Below, piece by piece: positions 52,849-61,521 of a stretch of 64,000 bases of DNA (position 1 is the first letter of the stretch; every line of letters starts with the position of its first letter). Location: positions 62,001 to 126,000 of the forward strand of contig NZ_CP041040.1 in NCBI RefSeq assembly GCF_006385575.1, in the 5' to 3' direction. The DNA comes from Microbacterium foliorum. GTDB taxonomy: Bacteria; Actinomycetota; Actinomycetes; Actinomycetales; Microbacteriaceae. The notes under the pieces were generated by a model. It did not search any database, was not told the origin of the DNA, and saw only the letters and a list, made by a program, of their open reading frames with translations. Made by a program: the position numbers and the translations under genes.

Positions 52849-53772
52849 ATGTTCACAGCACGAGGCAAGCGTTCTGTCTTCGCCGTCGGTCTTGTCGCCG
52901 CGGCAGCACTCGCCCTGACCGCCTGCTCGTCGAGCAACCCGCTCGACGAGCCGTCCGACTCCGGCGAGAGCTCGGGCAGCGGCGACACGATCGTCGTCGG
53001 CTCGCAGGCGTACTACTCCAACGAGATCATCGCCGAGATCTACGCCCAGGCGCTCGAGGGCGCGGGCTTCGATGTCGAGAAGAAGCTCAACATCGGTCAG
53101 CGCGACGCCTACATGCCTGACGTCGAGTCCGGCGATATCAATGTCTTCCCCGAGTACACCGGCAGCCTGCTCGAGTACATCTCGGACGACGAGGTCGAAG
53201 TCACAAGCCCCGACGACGTCTACGCCGCGCTGCAGGAGGCGCTGCCCGAGAGCCTCACGGCTCTCGACTTCGCCGAGGCGTCCGACCAGGACTCGTACAC
53301 GGTGCTGAAGAGCTTCGCCGAGGAGAACGATCTGACGACGATCGGCGACCTCGCGAACGTATCGTCCGAGGTCACGATCGGCGCGGCCCCCGAGTTCGAA
53401 CAGCGTCCATACAGCCCGGCTGCGGCCAAGGAGGTCTACGGCGTCGACCTGACGTTCTCGGCCACCGGCCCGACCACGCTCGAGTCGCTGCTCGCCGGCC
53501 AGATCCAGGTCGCCGACATCTACACCGCCGACCCCGCGTTCGAGACGGAGGAGATCGTCGCTCTCGAAGACCCCGAGAACCTGATCATCTCGTCGAACGT
53601 GGTGCCGATCGTCTCGAGCGACATCGCCGATGACGTCTCCGATGTGCTGAACGCCATCAGCGCCAAGCTGACCGGCGAAGAGCTCGTCGCCCTCAACGTG
53701 CTGAGCACCGTCGAGGAGCAGTCGTCCGCCGACATCGCGAAGAAGTGGCTCGAGGACAACGACCTCGTCTGA
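52849..53772 (+). CDS. Osmoprotectant-type substrate-binding lipoprotein
   Basis: A 307-residue lipoprotein with a lipobox LTACSS (Cys about residue 25), then a type II binding-protein fold of the OpuAC/ProX/QuaT group: VGSQAYYSNEIIAEIYAQALE, PEYTGSLLEYI and YTADPAFETEE. It captures glycine betaine, choline or carnitine for the upstream ATPase and permeases. A strong terminator hairpin follows. Which quaternary amine is taken up cannot be decided here. Confidence 0.92.
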   Translation: MFTARGKRSVFAVGLVAAAALALTACSSSNPLDEPSDSGESSGSGDTIVVGSQAYYSNEIIAEIYAQALEGAGFDVEKKLNIGQRDAYMPDVESGDINVFPEYTGSLLEYISDDEVEVTSPDDVYAALQEALPESLTALDFAEASDQDSYTVLKSFAEENDLTTIGDLANVSSEVTIGAAPEFEQRPYSPAAAKEVYGVDLTFSATGPTTLESLLAGQIQVADIYTADPAFETEEIVALEDPENLIISSNVVPIVSSDIADDVSDVLNAISAKLTGEELVALNVLSTVEEQSSADIAKKWLEDNDLV

Positions 53773-53794
53773 CACTGAGCCGTCTTCACACGAG

Positions 53795-53824
53795 AGTGCC
53801 CGGACCCTCAGGGGTCCGGGCACT
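53795..53824 (+). terminator. Terminator of the osmoprotectant importer operon
   Basis: AGTGCCCGGACCC (53795-53807) pairs with GGGTCCGGGCACT (53812-53824), 4-nt loop, followed by TCTGTGTGCTTT. Confidence 0.82.
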
Positions 53825-53839
53825 TCTGTGTGCTTTCGT

Positions 53840-53915
53840 GAGACCGCGGTCCGTGGACGAGACCCACGTCTAGGGCGTGGGTCTCGTGCGGGATGGGGGG
53901 TCTCGCGGGAGGGGG
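53840..53915. repeat. Four-unit 19-bp direct/inverted element, core GAGACC (element 5)
   Basis: GAGACC at 53840 and 53859, GGTCTC at 53880 and 53899: steps 19, 21 and 19 bp, identical to element 1 and with the same core. The inner copies form a 12-bp stem (53857-53868 with 53876-53887). It lies between convergent genes, after the importer terminator and before the AI-2E gene stop. Confidence 0.75.
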
Positions 53916-53944
53916 CGAGAGGGGGAAGGAGTGCGGGCAGGCGG

Positions 53945-55225
53945 CTAGACCCGGGCATCCTGCCGCGGCACCAAGACCTGTTTGATGATGATGAGGATGG
54001 ATGCCGCGACCGGCACTGCGACGAGTGCACCGAGCAGGCCGAGCAGCGTGCCGCCGGCGAGTGCGCCGATCACTACGAGCGCTCCGGGCACTGCGACGGC
54101 ACGGTTCATCACGCGCGGTGTGATCACGTAGGCCTCGATCTGCATGTAGACCACATAGATGAGGGCGAACACCAGTGCCGCGAGGGGGTCGCTGAAGAGC
54201 GCGAGACCACTGCCGATGATCCAGAAGATCACCGATCCGACCAGCGGGATCAGAGTGATGCAGAATGCGACGGTCGCCATCAGCGGCGGGAACGGCAGAC
54301 CGAGGAAGAGATACAGCAGGAACGTGAGTACGGCATTGCAGAAAGCGAGCACGACCATCCCCATGACGTAGGCGCCGACCGAGTCGGTGATCTGCTCGGT
54401 GATGTCGCCGGCGCGAGCGCGATCGCGAGCGGGGGCGAGGCGCAGCATCCCGGCCTTGATCGAGGGCAGTGTCGCGACGAAGTAGAGCGTGAGCACCAGA
54501 ACCACGATGATTCCCGAGATGGCGTTGGCGATCGAGGCGCCGACCTGCAGCGCGCCTCCTCCGATCGTGGCGATGTTGCCCGGGTCGGTGAGGAACTTCT
54601 GCACATCGGCGACCAGGGACTCGAACTGGTCGCCGAACTGGGTCTCAAGGGTCGCGTAGATGTCGCTGCGGGTGAACTCGCGGATCATCCCCGGCACGGA
54701 CTGGATGAAGCTCGCGACCTGTTCGATCACGACGGGCAGCACCGTCCACACCACGAGACCTGCCACGACGACGAGTCCGAGGATCGCGACGACCACGGAG
54801 ATGGCGCGCGAGAGACCTCGTCGTTCGAGGAAACGCACGGTGGGGTCGAGTCCGAGGGCGGCGAAGAGGGCGAGCGCGATGTAGATGAGCACCGTCGACA
54901 GGTTCGCGACGGCCAGGCCGAGCACGATGGCGGCGAGGGCGCCGAGCGTCACGAGGAACCCGAACACGAAGGGGCGGTCGATGCGCGTCCAGAACGACCT
55001 GCTCGGCGTCATCGGCTCGACGACGCCAGCGCGAGGGCTGGGCGATGTCGTCGCGTCGTGCGGGGCGGTCGTCGCGACCGCGGTGGCCGCTGATGCAGGG
55101 GAGTTCGCGGTCGCGGAGGCGTCGGCGGATGCATCGGTCATCGGGGCCTCGCGTTCGGACGCCGGGGACGGGTCGGATGCGGCGGCGGACGCGCTCGACG
55201 ACGGTTCGTGCTCTTCTCGGCTCAT
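53945..55225 (-). CDS. AI-2E-family membrane transporter
   Basis: A 426-residue protein with an Ala/Ser-rich N-terminal tail of about 90 residues, then eight helices in the AI-2E (PF01594-type) order with LDPTVRFLERRGLSRA and the C-terminal YITPRVMNRAVAVPGALVVIGALAGGTLLG. Members are proposed to move autoinducer-2 or act as Na+/H+ exchangers. ATG at 55225 is 6 nt after TATCGT (55232-55237, minus strand), suggesting a leaderless mRNA. Confidence 0.85.
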   Translation of the reverse strand: MSREEHEPSSSASAAASDPSPASEREAPMTDASADASATANSPASAATAVATTAPHDATTSPSPRAGVVEPMTPSRSFWTRIDRPFVFGFLVTLGALAAIVLGLAVANLSTVLIYIALALFAALGLDPTVRFLERRGLSRAISVVVAILGLVVVAGLVVWTVLPVVIEQVASFIQSVPGMIREFTRSDIYATLETQFGDQFESLVADVQKFLTDPGNIATIGGGALQVGASIANAISGIIVVLVLTLYFVATLPSIKAGMLRLAPARDRARAGDITEQITDSVGAYVMGMVVLAFCNAVLTFLLYLFLGLPFPPLMATVAFCITLIPLVGSVIFWIIGSGLALFSDPLAALVFALIYVVYMQIEAYVITPRVMNRAVAVPGALVVIGALAGGTLLGLLGALVAVPVAASILIIIKQVLVPRQDARV

Positions 55226-55319
55226 GTGCTCACGATAGCGTCCGATCGGCGCCCGGCCCGGGAGCATCCGCGTGGTCACGAACGGTGCTCCAGCCCCGTG
55301 TTTCCGTAGAGTAGGGGGC

Positions 55320-55619
55320 ATGACCGCCGCCGAAGACCCCCGGGCTGAACTCCTCCGACTGCGCTCGAGCATCGACAACATCGATGCGGCACTCATCTTC
55401 ATGCTCGCCGAGCGCTTCCGCGCCACGCAGCAGGTCGGGCAGCTCAAAGCCGAGCACGAGATGCCGGCATCCGATCCGGGACGCGAGGAGCAGCAGGTCG
55501 CACGCCTCAAGGCGCTGGCCGAGGACGCGCACCTCGACCCGGAGTTCGCCGAGAAGTGGTTCAACTTCGTGGTGGCTGAAGTCATCCGCCATCACACCGA
55601 AGCCGCCGAGGGGCGATGA
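55320..55619 (+). CDS. Chorismate mutase (AroQ class)
   Basis: A 99-residue all-helical chorismate mutase, converting chorismate to prephenate for phenylalanine and tyrosine synthesis. LRSSIDNIDAALIFMLAERFRATQQVGQLK holds the conserved arginine and lysine of the first helix and ASDPGREEQQVARLK the catalytic-site residues. There is no prephenate dehydratase domain, so it is monofunctional. The ATG lies 7 nt after TAGAGT (55307-55312). A hairpin follows. Confidence 0.92.
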   Translation: MTAAEDPRAELLRLRSSIDNIDAALIFMLAERFRATQQVGQLKAEHEMPASDPGREEQQVARLKALAEDAHLDPEFAEKWFNFVVAEVIRHHTEAAEGR

Positions 55620-55628
55620 TCCGGCCTT

Positions 55629-55667
55629 CCGGGCGAGTGACAGTGTGTGCAGCACTCACCCGCCCGG
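55629..55667 (+). terminator. Terminator after chorismate mutase
   Basis: CCGGGCGAGTGA (55629-55640) pairs with TCACCCGCCCGG (55656-55667) with one mismatch. It begins 10 bp after the stop. Confidence 0.6.
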
Positions 55668-55678
55668 GGACCGAACTA

Positions 55679-55695
55679 AGTTTATTGAATAAACT
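55679..55695. promoter_or_regulatory. Perfect palindrome upstream of the ROK regulator
   Basis: AGTTTATTGAATAAACT, 17 bp with a central G. It is AT-rich like Mlc/NagC operators and overlaps TAAACT, a possible -10. The octamer GAATAAAC recurs at 60490-60497 in the promoter region of the sugar genes. Confidence 0.65.
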
Positions 55696-55757
55696 ATGAC
55701 TGAGGGTACGCAGAACCACCAGGTCTGTCAACCAATTCCGACTCCGGGACCGGCACC

Positions 55758-56924
55758 ATGCTGAACGGCGACGACGCACTCGACACGCAGGCGTCGGTTC
55801 GCCGCGCGAACCTGCGTCGGGCGCTGCAGCTGGTGTTCCGCAACCCGGGCTCTGAGACGAGGGCGGGGATCGCCCGCGCCACCGGTCTCACGGCAGCGAC
55901 CGCCTCATCTCTCGTCGCGGAGCTCATCGACCTGCAGCTGATCGTCGACGGCGAGCAGGCTGCGAGCACCGGCGGCAAGCGGGCGACGACTCTGAGCATC
56001 GCGGCCGAACATCACGTCATCCTCGTGCTCGTGATCCGACCGACCGATGCGCGCATCGCGCTCGTCGCGCTCGATGGCACCGAGGTCGAGACGCGCAGGG
56101 TCGCGTTCTCCGACGCGTCACGGGATCAGATGCTCGACGACGCCGTGGCCGACATCGCGGCCGAGTACTCCGGTCGACTGCTCGTCGCCGGAGTGCAGCT
56201 GCCGGGCACGACCGACGGACGCCGGGTGTTCGAGAGCGTGCAGCTCGGCTGGACGGATGTTCCGCTCGCCGATCGTTTCGAAGCAGTGCTCGGGATTCCC
56301 GTGCTGCTCGTCAACGACGTGGATGCCGAGGCGATCGCCGAGGCGGCAAGAGAAGGCGAGTCCTCGGGGTACCGGCTGTTCGTCCACATCGGCACCGGCA
56401 TCGGCGCGGCGGTGACTCTCGATGGCGAGCTGGCTCCGGGGCCTCGCGATCGCGCGGGCGAGATCGGTCACGTCCAGGTGGAGTTCGGCGATGACGCGCG
56501 CACGTGCCGTTGCGGCCGGCGGGGCTGCCTGGAGTCGGCCTCGTCGATGACGGCCATGCTCGGCGACGACTTCGATGACGCCATGGACGACGAGACGATC
56601 GCCGCGCTCGCCGCGTCTGCCGACGACGAGCATCTGGCTGAAGCAGCCCGGGCTCTCGCCCGCACCATCAAACTCATCGCTGCAGTGCTCGACGCGGCCG
56701 AGGTCGTGATCGGCGGGCCCGCACGGGCGCTGGGCGAGCGGTTCCTGCCACTCGTGCAGGAAGAGGTCGACTACACCGCGACCGGCACCGCGAACGTGCC
56801 GGTGCGATACGCCGACTCGGATGCATCGATCTCGACGGGCGTCGCCCAGGTGGCGCTCTCGAGCGCGTTGGGCGTGCGCTGGAGTCCGGCGCAGCTGCGC
56901 GCGGCATCCGCTCTTCGCGACTGA
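55758..56924 (+). CDS. ROK-family transcriptional repressor
   Basis: A 388-residue regulator: winged helix at the N-terminus (GIARATGLTAATASSLVAELIDLQLI, residues about 37-62), then a ROK sugar-kinase-like domain with HIGTGIGAAV, GEIGHVQV and the zinc motif CRCGRRGCLE. Members bind a phosphorylated or free sugar and release operators. It starts a sugar locus: ABC importer on the opposite strand and catabolic operon. A perfect palindrome 62 bp before the ATG is its likely autoregulatory site. Confidence 0.9.
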   Translation: MLNGDDALDTQASVRRANLRRALQLVFRNPGSETRAGIARATGLTAATASSLVAELIDLQLIVDGEQAASTGGKRATTLSIAAEHHVILVLVIRPTDARIALVALDGTEVETRRVAFSDASRDQMLDDAVADIAAEYSGRLLVAGVQLPGTTDGRRVFESVQLGWTDVPLADRFEAVLGIPVLLVNDVDAEAIAEAAREGESSGYRLFVHIGTGIGAAVTLDGELAPGPRDRAGEIGHVQVEFGDDARTCRCGRRGCLESASSMTAMLGDDFDDAMDDETIAALAASADDEHLAEAARALARTIKLIAAVLDAAEVVIGGPARALGERFLPLVQEEVDYTATGTANVPVRYADSDASISTGVAQVALSSALGVRWSPAQLRAASALRD

Positions 56925-56953
56925 GGTGCCGACCCAGCGCCACCGCCGTTCGT

Positions 56954-57027
56954 AATTCAGCATGAACGGTGTCGACACGCCGGTTTGCGACCGAGGTCGC
57001 GCGGATCCATCGACCTCATGCTGAATT
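56954..57027. repeat. 74-bp element with 12-bp inverted ends
   Basis: AATTCAGCATGA (56954-56965) and TCATGCTGAATT (57016-57027) are perfect inverted repeats 50 bp apart. Inside are a GTGTCGACAC palindrome and a GCGACC/GGTCGC stem. It lies between the ROK gene and the ABC permease gene (convergent). Its length matches the 19-bp-pitch elements, but no inner copies are seen. Confidence 0.55.
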
Positions 57028-57029
57028 GT

Positions 57030-57077
57030 GAACGCGGGCTGGGCGTGCTCCATGCGGAGGACGCCCAGCCCGCGTTC
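57030..57077. terminator. 17-bp perfect stem-loop between convergent genes
   Basis: GAACGCGGGCTGGGCGT (57030-57046) pairs with ACGCCCAGCCCGCGTTC (57061-57077); the loop can add CTCC/GGAG pairing. It lies 40 bp after the permease stop and can terminate transcription from either side. Confidence 0.8.
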
Positions 57078-57116
57078 CGAGATCTCGTCTCGTGTCGGGG
57101 TGATCGCGAGCCGGTT

Positions 57117-58037
57117 CTACTTCACGCTGCCGGCGGTGAGGCCGCCGACGAGGCGCTTCTCGATGAGCATGAACAGGATGACGACGGGCAGGATCGCGAC
57201 GATCGAGACGCCGAACACGTACTGCCAGCTCGTCTCGTACTGACCGACGAACTTGGTCAGCGCGACCGACAGGGGCTGGTTCTTGTCGGTGGAGAGGATG
57301 ACGAGCGATGCGGCGAACTCGTTCCAGCAGGCGACGAACGTGAACACGATCGCGGTCACGATGCCCGGCCAGACCAGCGGCAGGTTGATCTTGAAGAGCA
57401 CGGTGAAGCGTCCGGCGCCGTCGATCTGAGCGGCCTCGTCGATCTCCTTCGGGATGCCCGCGAAGAACGAGTGCATGATCCACACAGCGAACGACAGGTT
57501 GAACGCGGCGTTGATGAAGATCATCGCGGCCCACGTGTCGCTGAGTCCGAGCACCGTGAACTGGCGGAACAGACCCGAGGTGAGCACGGCCGGTTGCAGC
57601 ATCTGCGTCACGATCACCAGGAACAGGAACACCATGCGCCCGGGGAACTTGAAACGGGCGGTGTAGTACGCGGCCGGCAGCGAGACCAGCAGCACGAGCA
57701 GCGTCGCGAACACGGCGATGATGATGGTCGAGATCAGGTTGTAGGGCAGCGGGGTCTCGGGGGTCGACCACATCGAGATGTAGTTCTCCCAGTGCCACTC
57801 GATCGGCAGGTAGGTCGGGTCGACCGAGCGGATCTGCGACTTCGTCTTGACGGAGCCGAAGAACATGATCAGATACGGCAGCACGAAGATCGCGAGCACC
57901 AGGATGCCGGCGGCCATGCGCAGGATGACGCGGGGCAGCGTGACCTGGTCTTCGGTGTATCGGCGCTTGCGCCCGGGGATGCGGGGTGCGGCGTCGTCGC
58001 CTGCGGTGGTGACGAGGGCGGTCTCGGTCAGGGTCAT
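57117..58037 (-). CDS. Carbohydrate ABC permease (MalG-like)
   Basis: A 306-residue permease with six helices and the EAA loop (EIDEAAQIDGAGRFTVLFKINLPLVWPG). It carries a hydrophilic N-terminus of about 30 residues. AGGAGGTCTGATC before the ATG is a strong ribosome site. It follows the MalF-like gene by 2 bp. With it and the binding protein it forms a CUT1-type importer; no ATPase is encoded here, so a shared ATPase such as MsiK is expected elsewhere. Confidence 0.93.
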   Translation of the reverse strand: MTLTETALVTTAGDDAAPRIPGRKRRYTEDQVTLPRVILRMAAGILVLAIFVLPYLIMFFGSVKTKSQIRSVDPTYLPIEWHWENYISMWSTPETPLPYNLISTIIIAVFATLLVLLVSLPAAYYTARFKFPGRMVFLFLVIVTQMLQPAVLTSGLFRQFTVLGLSDTWAAMIFINAAFNLSFAVWIMHSFFAGIPKEIDEAAQIDGAGRFTVLFKINLPLVWPGIVTAIVFTFVACWNEFAASLVILSTDKNQPLSVALTKFVGQYETSWQYVFGVSIVAILPVVILFMLIEKRLVGGLTAGSVK

Positions 58038-58039
58038 GA

Positions 58040-59014
58040 TCAGACCTCCTTCATGGGCTTGACGGCCTTGACGTAGATCGCGACGATCACGATCACGATG
58101 AGGAAGGCGACGACCGAGAGAGCGCTCGCGACGTCGACCTTCTTCTGCAGCTCGATGTACTTGAAGATCATCGTCATGATCGTGTCGGCGCCGTAGCCGG
58201 GGATCGATCCGGTCATCACCTTGAGGATCGGCAGCGAGTTGAAGACGTTGATGATGTTGATGAGCACCGCGACCGCGAGGGCGCTGCGCAGTTGCGGCAG
58301 CACGATGGTCCAGTAGGTGCGCGTCGCTCCGGCGCCGTCCATCTTGGCGGCCTCGAGAGTGTCGGCCGGAACGGTCTGCAGCCCGGCGAGGATCGTGTAG
58401 GTCGTGAACGGCAGTGATACGAAGATCGCGATCACGATCGACCACGCGAATGCGGTGGCCGGGTTCTTGGTCCAGCCGTAGCCGACCGCGTCATCGGACA
58501 GCCCGATGTCGTAGAGGAACTTGTTGAAGACCCCGAAGTACGGCTCGAGGCTGTAGTAGAAGACCATCGTCGTCATCACGACGGATGCCGCCCACGGCAC
58601 GATGACCGCCATGCGCACGATCTGCCGACCCGGGAAGGCCTTGTTGAGGATCTGCGCGAGTCCGAGCGAGATCAGCACTGTGAAGGTCACGACCGCGACG
58701 ACCCAGATGATCGTGCGGAAGATGATCGGCCAGAACTCGGCGAACGTGAACACCGTCACGAAGTTGTCGAAGCCGACCGAGCCCTTGTCGAGGCCCGAGA
58801 GCGAGATGTCGCGGGTGGAGTTGAAGAACATCACCCCGGCGGGGAACAGCACCACGCCGATGATGAGCAGCAGCGCCGGGGCGATCCAGGGCAGCGCCTG
58901 GAGGAGGTCCTTCCCTCCGGGCTTGCCGCGGGTCGCGCCTGGTCGGCGCCCCGGGGTGCGGGGGCGGCCGGTGGCCGCCCCCGCGAGGTTCGAGGATTCT
59001 TTCGTCTGGCTCAT
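58040..59014 (-). CDS. Carbohydrate ABC permease (MalF-like)
   Basis: A 324-residue permease: an Arg/Gly/Pro-rich N-terminus (about 35 residues), six helices and the EAA loop (DTLEAAKMDGAGATRTYWTIVLPQLRSALAVA). It is the first permease of the CUT1-type importer. Co-transcribed with the binding protein upstream (51-bp gap) and the MalG-like gene downstream. Confidence 0.93.
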   Translation of the reverse strand: MSQTKESSNLAGAATGRPRTPGRRPGATRGKPGGKDLLQALPWIAPALLLIIGVVLFPAGVMFFNSTRDISLSGLDKGSVGFDNFVTVFTFAEFWPIIFRTIIWVVAVVTFTVLISLGLAQILNKAFPGRQIVRMAVIVPWAASVVMTTMVFYYSLEPYFGVFNKFLYDIGLSDDAVGYGWTKNPATAFAWSIVIAIFVSLPFTTYTILAGLQTVPADTLEAAKMDGAGATRTYWTIVLPQLRSALAVAVLINIINVFNSLPILKVMTGSIPGYGADTIMTMIFKYIELQKKVDVASALSVVAFLIVIVIVAIYVKAVKPMKEV

Positions 59015-59064
59015 GGGAAAACCCGAACCTCTCCGTCGCTTGGTGTGGGCAGTGTCAGCGGGAC

Positions 59065-60309
59065 TCAGCCCGCGTCGACCTGTGCCTGGATCTCGGTCAG
59101 GACATCCTGAGCCGGCTTCGACTGCAGCTGGCCGAACAGCGCCTTGAAGGCTCCGTCGGTGGCCGACCACTTCTCGTTCGTCGACGGGTAGAACTGCGCG
59201 TCGGGCAGCACCTCGAGGAACGGCGCGAGCGCCTCCTCGCCGGCGAGCTGCTCGGCACCAGACTTGGTGACGGGCAGGAAGCCCTCGGCCTGCACCCACG
59301 GCACGTACACGTCGGCCGAGTAGTAGTAGTCGAAGAAGGCGGTGATCGCCTCCTGCTTGTCGCCGTCGTTCTGGAAGGCCATCAGCTGGTCCATGACGCC
59401 GAGCGTGAACGGCGAGCCGTCTTCGGTCGGGATCGGGACGATCGAGTAGTCGAGCTCGGGGTTGCCCTCTTCGATCTGGCCCACTGTCGGCGGCAGGCCG
59501 ACCTGCATGCCGATCTTGCCCTGGATGAAGATGTCCATCAGGGGCGAGCGCTGGGTCGAACCGGGGTCCGCCTGGGTGGCACCGGCGTCGATCATCTTCT
59601 TGATCTGCTCAGCACCTGCGAGGTTCTCGGGGGTGTCGATCGTGATCTCCGAGGCATCGCCGAACGAGCCGCCGCCGCCCCACAGCCACACGGCCGCCTC
59701 GGCCTGAGCCTCTTCGGAACCGAGCGGCATGCCATAACCGGCCACGCCGCCGCCGAGCGCCGACACCTTGGTGGCGGAATCGAGCAGCTCGTCCCAGGTC
59801 GTCGGAGCCTCGACACCCGCCTGCTCGAGCAGCGCGTTGTTGACGAACAGTGCACGGGCGGATGCGATCAGCGGCAGCGCGTAGGCGGTGCCGTCGACCT
59901 CGGCGTTCGCGAGGAACGCGTCCTGGAAGTCGGAGTAGGTCTCCTCCGAGACCACGTCCTCGACCGGGTAGAGCAGCTCGTCGCCGACGAATCCGGCGAA
60001 CGGTCCGCCGTTGTAGATGTCAGGAGCCTCACCGGCCTGGATCTTGGTGGAGACGACCTTCTCGAGGTTGTCCCACGACTGCACCTCGAGGTCGACTTTG
60101 ATGTCGGGGTTCTCTTCCTCGAACCCTTCGATCACGTCTTCCCACAGGCCCTTGGTGGCGTCGGAGTAGCTGGGCACCAGAAGGTTGAGCGTCGTCTCGC
60201 CGTCGGCGTCTCCGCCGCCTCCTGTCGAGCCGCCGAACCCGCACGAAGCGAGCGTGAGCGTGGCGGTTGCCGCCAGGGCAACGGCGCCGAATCGCAGTGA
60301 CTTCTTCAT
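59065..60309 (-). CDS. Sugar-binding lipoprotein of the ABC importer
   Basis: A 414-residue extracellular binding protein with a signal peptide and lipobox LASCG (Cys about residue 23), then a MalE-like fold (NLLVPSYSD, EVQSWDNLEKVVSTKIQAGEAPDI, GKIGMQVGLPPTVGQI). Ligand class is a carbohydrate; the neighbouring kinases and aldolase make N-acetylgalactosamine or galactosamine a reasonable guess. ATG at 60309. First gene of a three-gene operon divergent from the catabolic operon. Confidence 0.9.
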   Translation of the reverse strand: MKKSLRFGAVALAATATLTLASCGFGGSTGGGGDADGETTLNLLVPSYSDATKGLWEDVIEGFEEENPDIKVDLEVQSWDNLEKVVSTKIQAGEAPDIYNGGPFAGFVGDELLYPVEDVVSEETYSDFQDAFLANAEVDGTAYALPLIASARALFVNNALLEQAGVEAPTTWDELLDSATKVSALGGGVAGYGMPLGSEEAQAEAAVWLWGGGGSFGDASEITIDTPENLAGAEQIKKMIDAGATQADPGSTQRSPLMDIFIQGKIGMQVGLPPTVGQIEEGNPELDYSIVPIPTEDGSPFTLGVMDQLMAFQNDGDKQEAITAFFDYYYSADVYVPWVQAEGFLPVTKSGAEQLAGEEALAPFLEVLPDAQFYPSTNEKWSATDGAFKALFGQLQSKPAQDVLTEIQAQVDAG

Positions 60310-60600
60310 GTGTATTGCATTCCTCACTGTGTAGGTGGTGCACAGTCGCAAGCACAACTCACGCGACGGTGCGTGTGATCGCCTTCCCTTGGTGGCTGGG
60401 CGATCGGTTCAAGCCGGATCGGCTCGAGGAACCCTTCATGGACCGGATCTCCGGAGGGGCGGTGAAACTTGTTCGATTATTTGTCAGGAGAATAAACAAA
60501 TCAAGAGGAACCTTGCATGATTTCCTCGTGTCGAAATACTATGATCGAATCGACAGCTAAACGATCACAAACTTGCAACATCTGGTCCGGAGGGCCCGAC
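60310..60600. promoter_or_regulatory. Divergent control region of the sugar locus
   Basis: No gene is seen. Rightward: -35 TTGCAT (60513-60518) and -10 TACTAT (60537-60542), 18-bp spacer. Leftward: -35 TTGATT (60499-60504) and -10 AATAAT (60476-60481), 17-bp spacer. A 28-bp imperfect dyad (60475-60502, GATTATTTGT... ACAAATC) lies inside the leftward promoter and contains GAATAAAC (60490-60497), as in the palindrome upstream of the ROK gene. The leftward leader would be about 160 nt. Confidence 0.5.
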
Positions 60601-61497
60601 ATGACCGAACTTCTGCCCGGCGCACACATGCGCGAAGAACTGAACTCGCAGCCCGAGACCTGGGCTCGCGCGGCCGATCTCCGTGATGCGCAGGCGCTGC
60701 TGCCGGCATCCGGAGCCCGCATCGCGGTCGTCGGATGCGGCACCTCGTGGTTCATGGCGCAGTCGTATGCGTTCCTCCGCGAGACCGCGGGGCAGGGCGA
60801 GACCGACGCGTTCGCGGCATCCGAGTCGTTCGTCGACCGCGGCTATGACGCCGTCGTCGCGCTGACGCGCTCGGGCACCACGACCGAGGTGCTCGAGCTG
60901 GTCGAGCGCATCAAGGGCCGTGTGCCCACGATCGGCGTGATCGGTGACGAGACCTCGCCGCTCGTCTCACTGGTCGACGACGCCGTGCTACTGCCGTTCG
61001 CCGACGAGAAGTCCGTCGTGCAGACGCGCTTCGCGACGACCGCTCTGGCACTTTTCCGTGCATCGCTCGGCGAAGACCTCACGGGTGCGATCGACGATGC
61101 CGCCGCCGTGCTCGCCGCAGACTACGACGACGAGCTGCGCGATGCCGAGCAGTACTCGTTCCTCGGTCGCGGCTGGACCGTCGGCCTCGCGCACGAGGCC
61201 GCCCTGAAGATGCGCGAGTCGTCGCAGTCGTGGACCGAGTCGTACCCCTCGATGGAGTACCGCCACGGTCCGATCGCGATCGCCGCACCCGGCCGCGTGA
61301 CGTGGCAGTTCGGCCAGGCGCCCGAGGGACTGGCCGCGCAGGTCGAGGCCACGGGGGCGCGTTTCGTGCAGCATCCGGTCGACCCGCTCGCCGACCTCGT
61401 GCGCCTGCACCGTGTCGCCCTCGACCGCGCCGTCGCCAAGGGTCTCGACCCCGATCAGCCTCGCAACCTCACGCGATCCGTCATCCTGGATGCATGA
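60601..61497 (+). CDS. SIS-domain sugar isomerase/deaminase (AgaS-like)
   Basis: A 298-residue protein with two SIS domains. GCGTSWFMAQ is the first phosphosugar loop, LTRSGTTTEV the second, and HEAALKMRESSQSWTESYPSMEYRHGP resembles the isomerase-deaminase part of GlmS/AgaS proteins. In aga loci AgaS converts galactosamine-6-phosphate to tagatose-6-phosphate with ammonia release. ATG at 60601 has GGAGG 8 nt upstream. First gene of a four-gene operon. Confidence 0.87.
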   Translation: MTELLPGAHMREELNSQPETWARAADLRDAQALLPASGARIAVVGCGTSWFMAQSYAFLRETAGQGETDAFAASESFVDRGYDAVVALTRSGTTTEVLELVERIKGRVPTIGVIGDETSPLVSLVDDAVLLPFADEKSVVQTRFATTALALFRASLGEDLTGAIDDAAAVLAADYDDELRDAEQYSFLGRGWTVGLAHEAALKMRESSQSWTESYPSMEYRHGPIAIAAPGRVTWQFGQAPEGLAAQVEATGARFVQHPVDPLADLVRLHRVALDRAVAKGLDPDQPRNLTRSVILDA

Positions 61498-61521
61498 CCC
61501 GATCCACCCGCGGAGATCTCG

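Noticed and set aside
60267..60560. Small frame in the divergent sugar control region
   Set aside because: It overlaps the binding-protein start and both predicted promoters and lacks a ribosome site.
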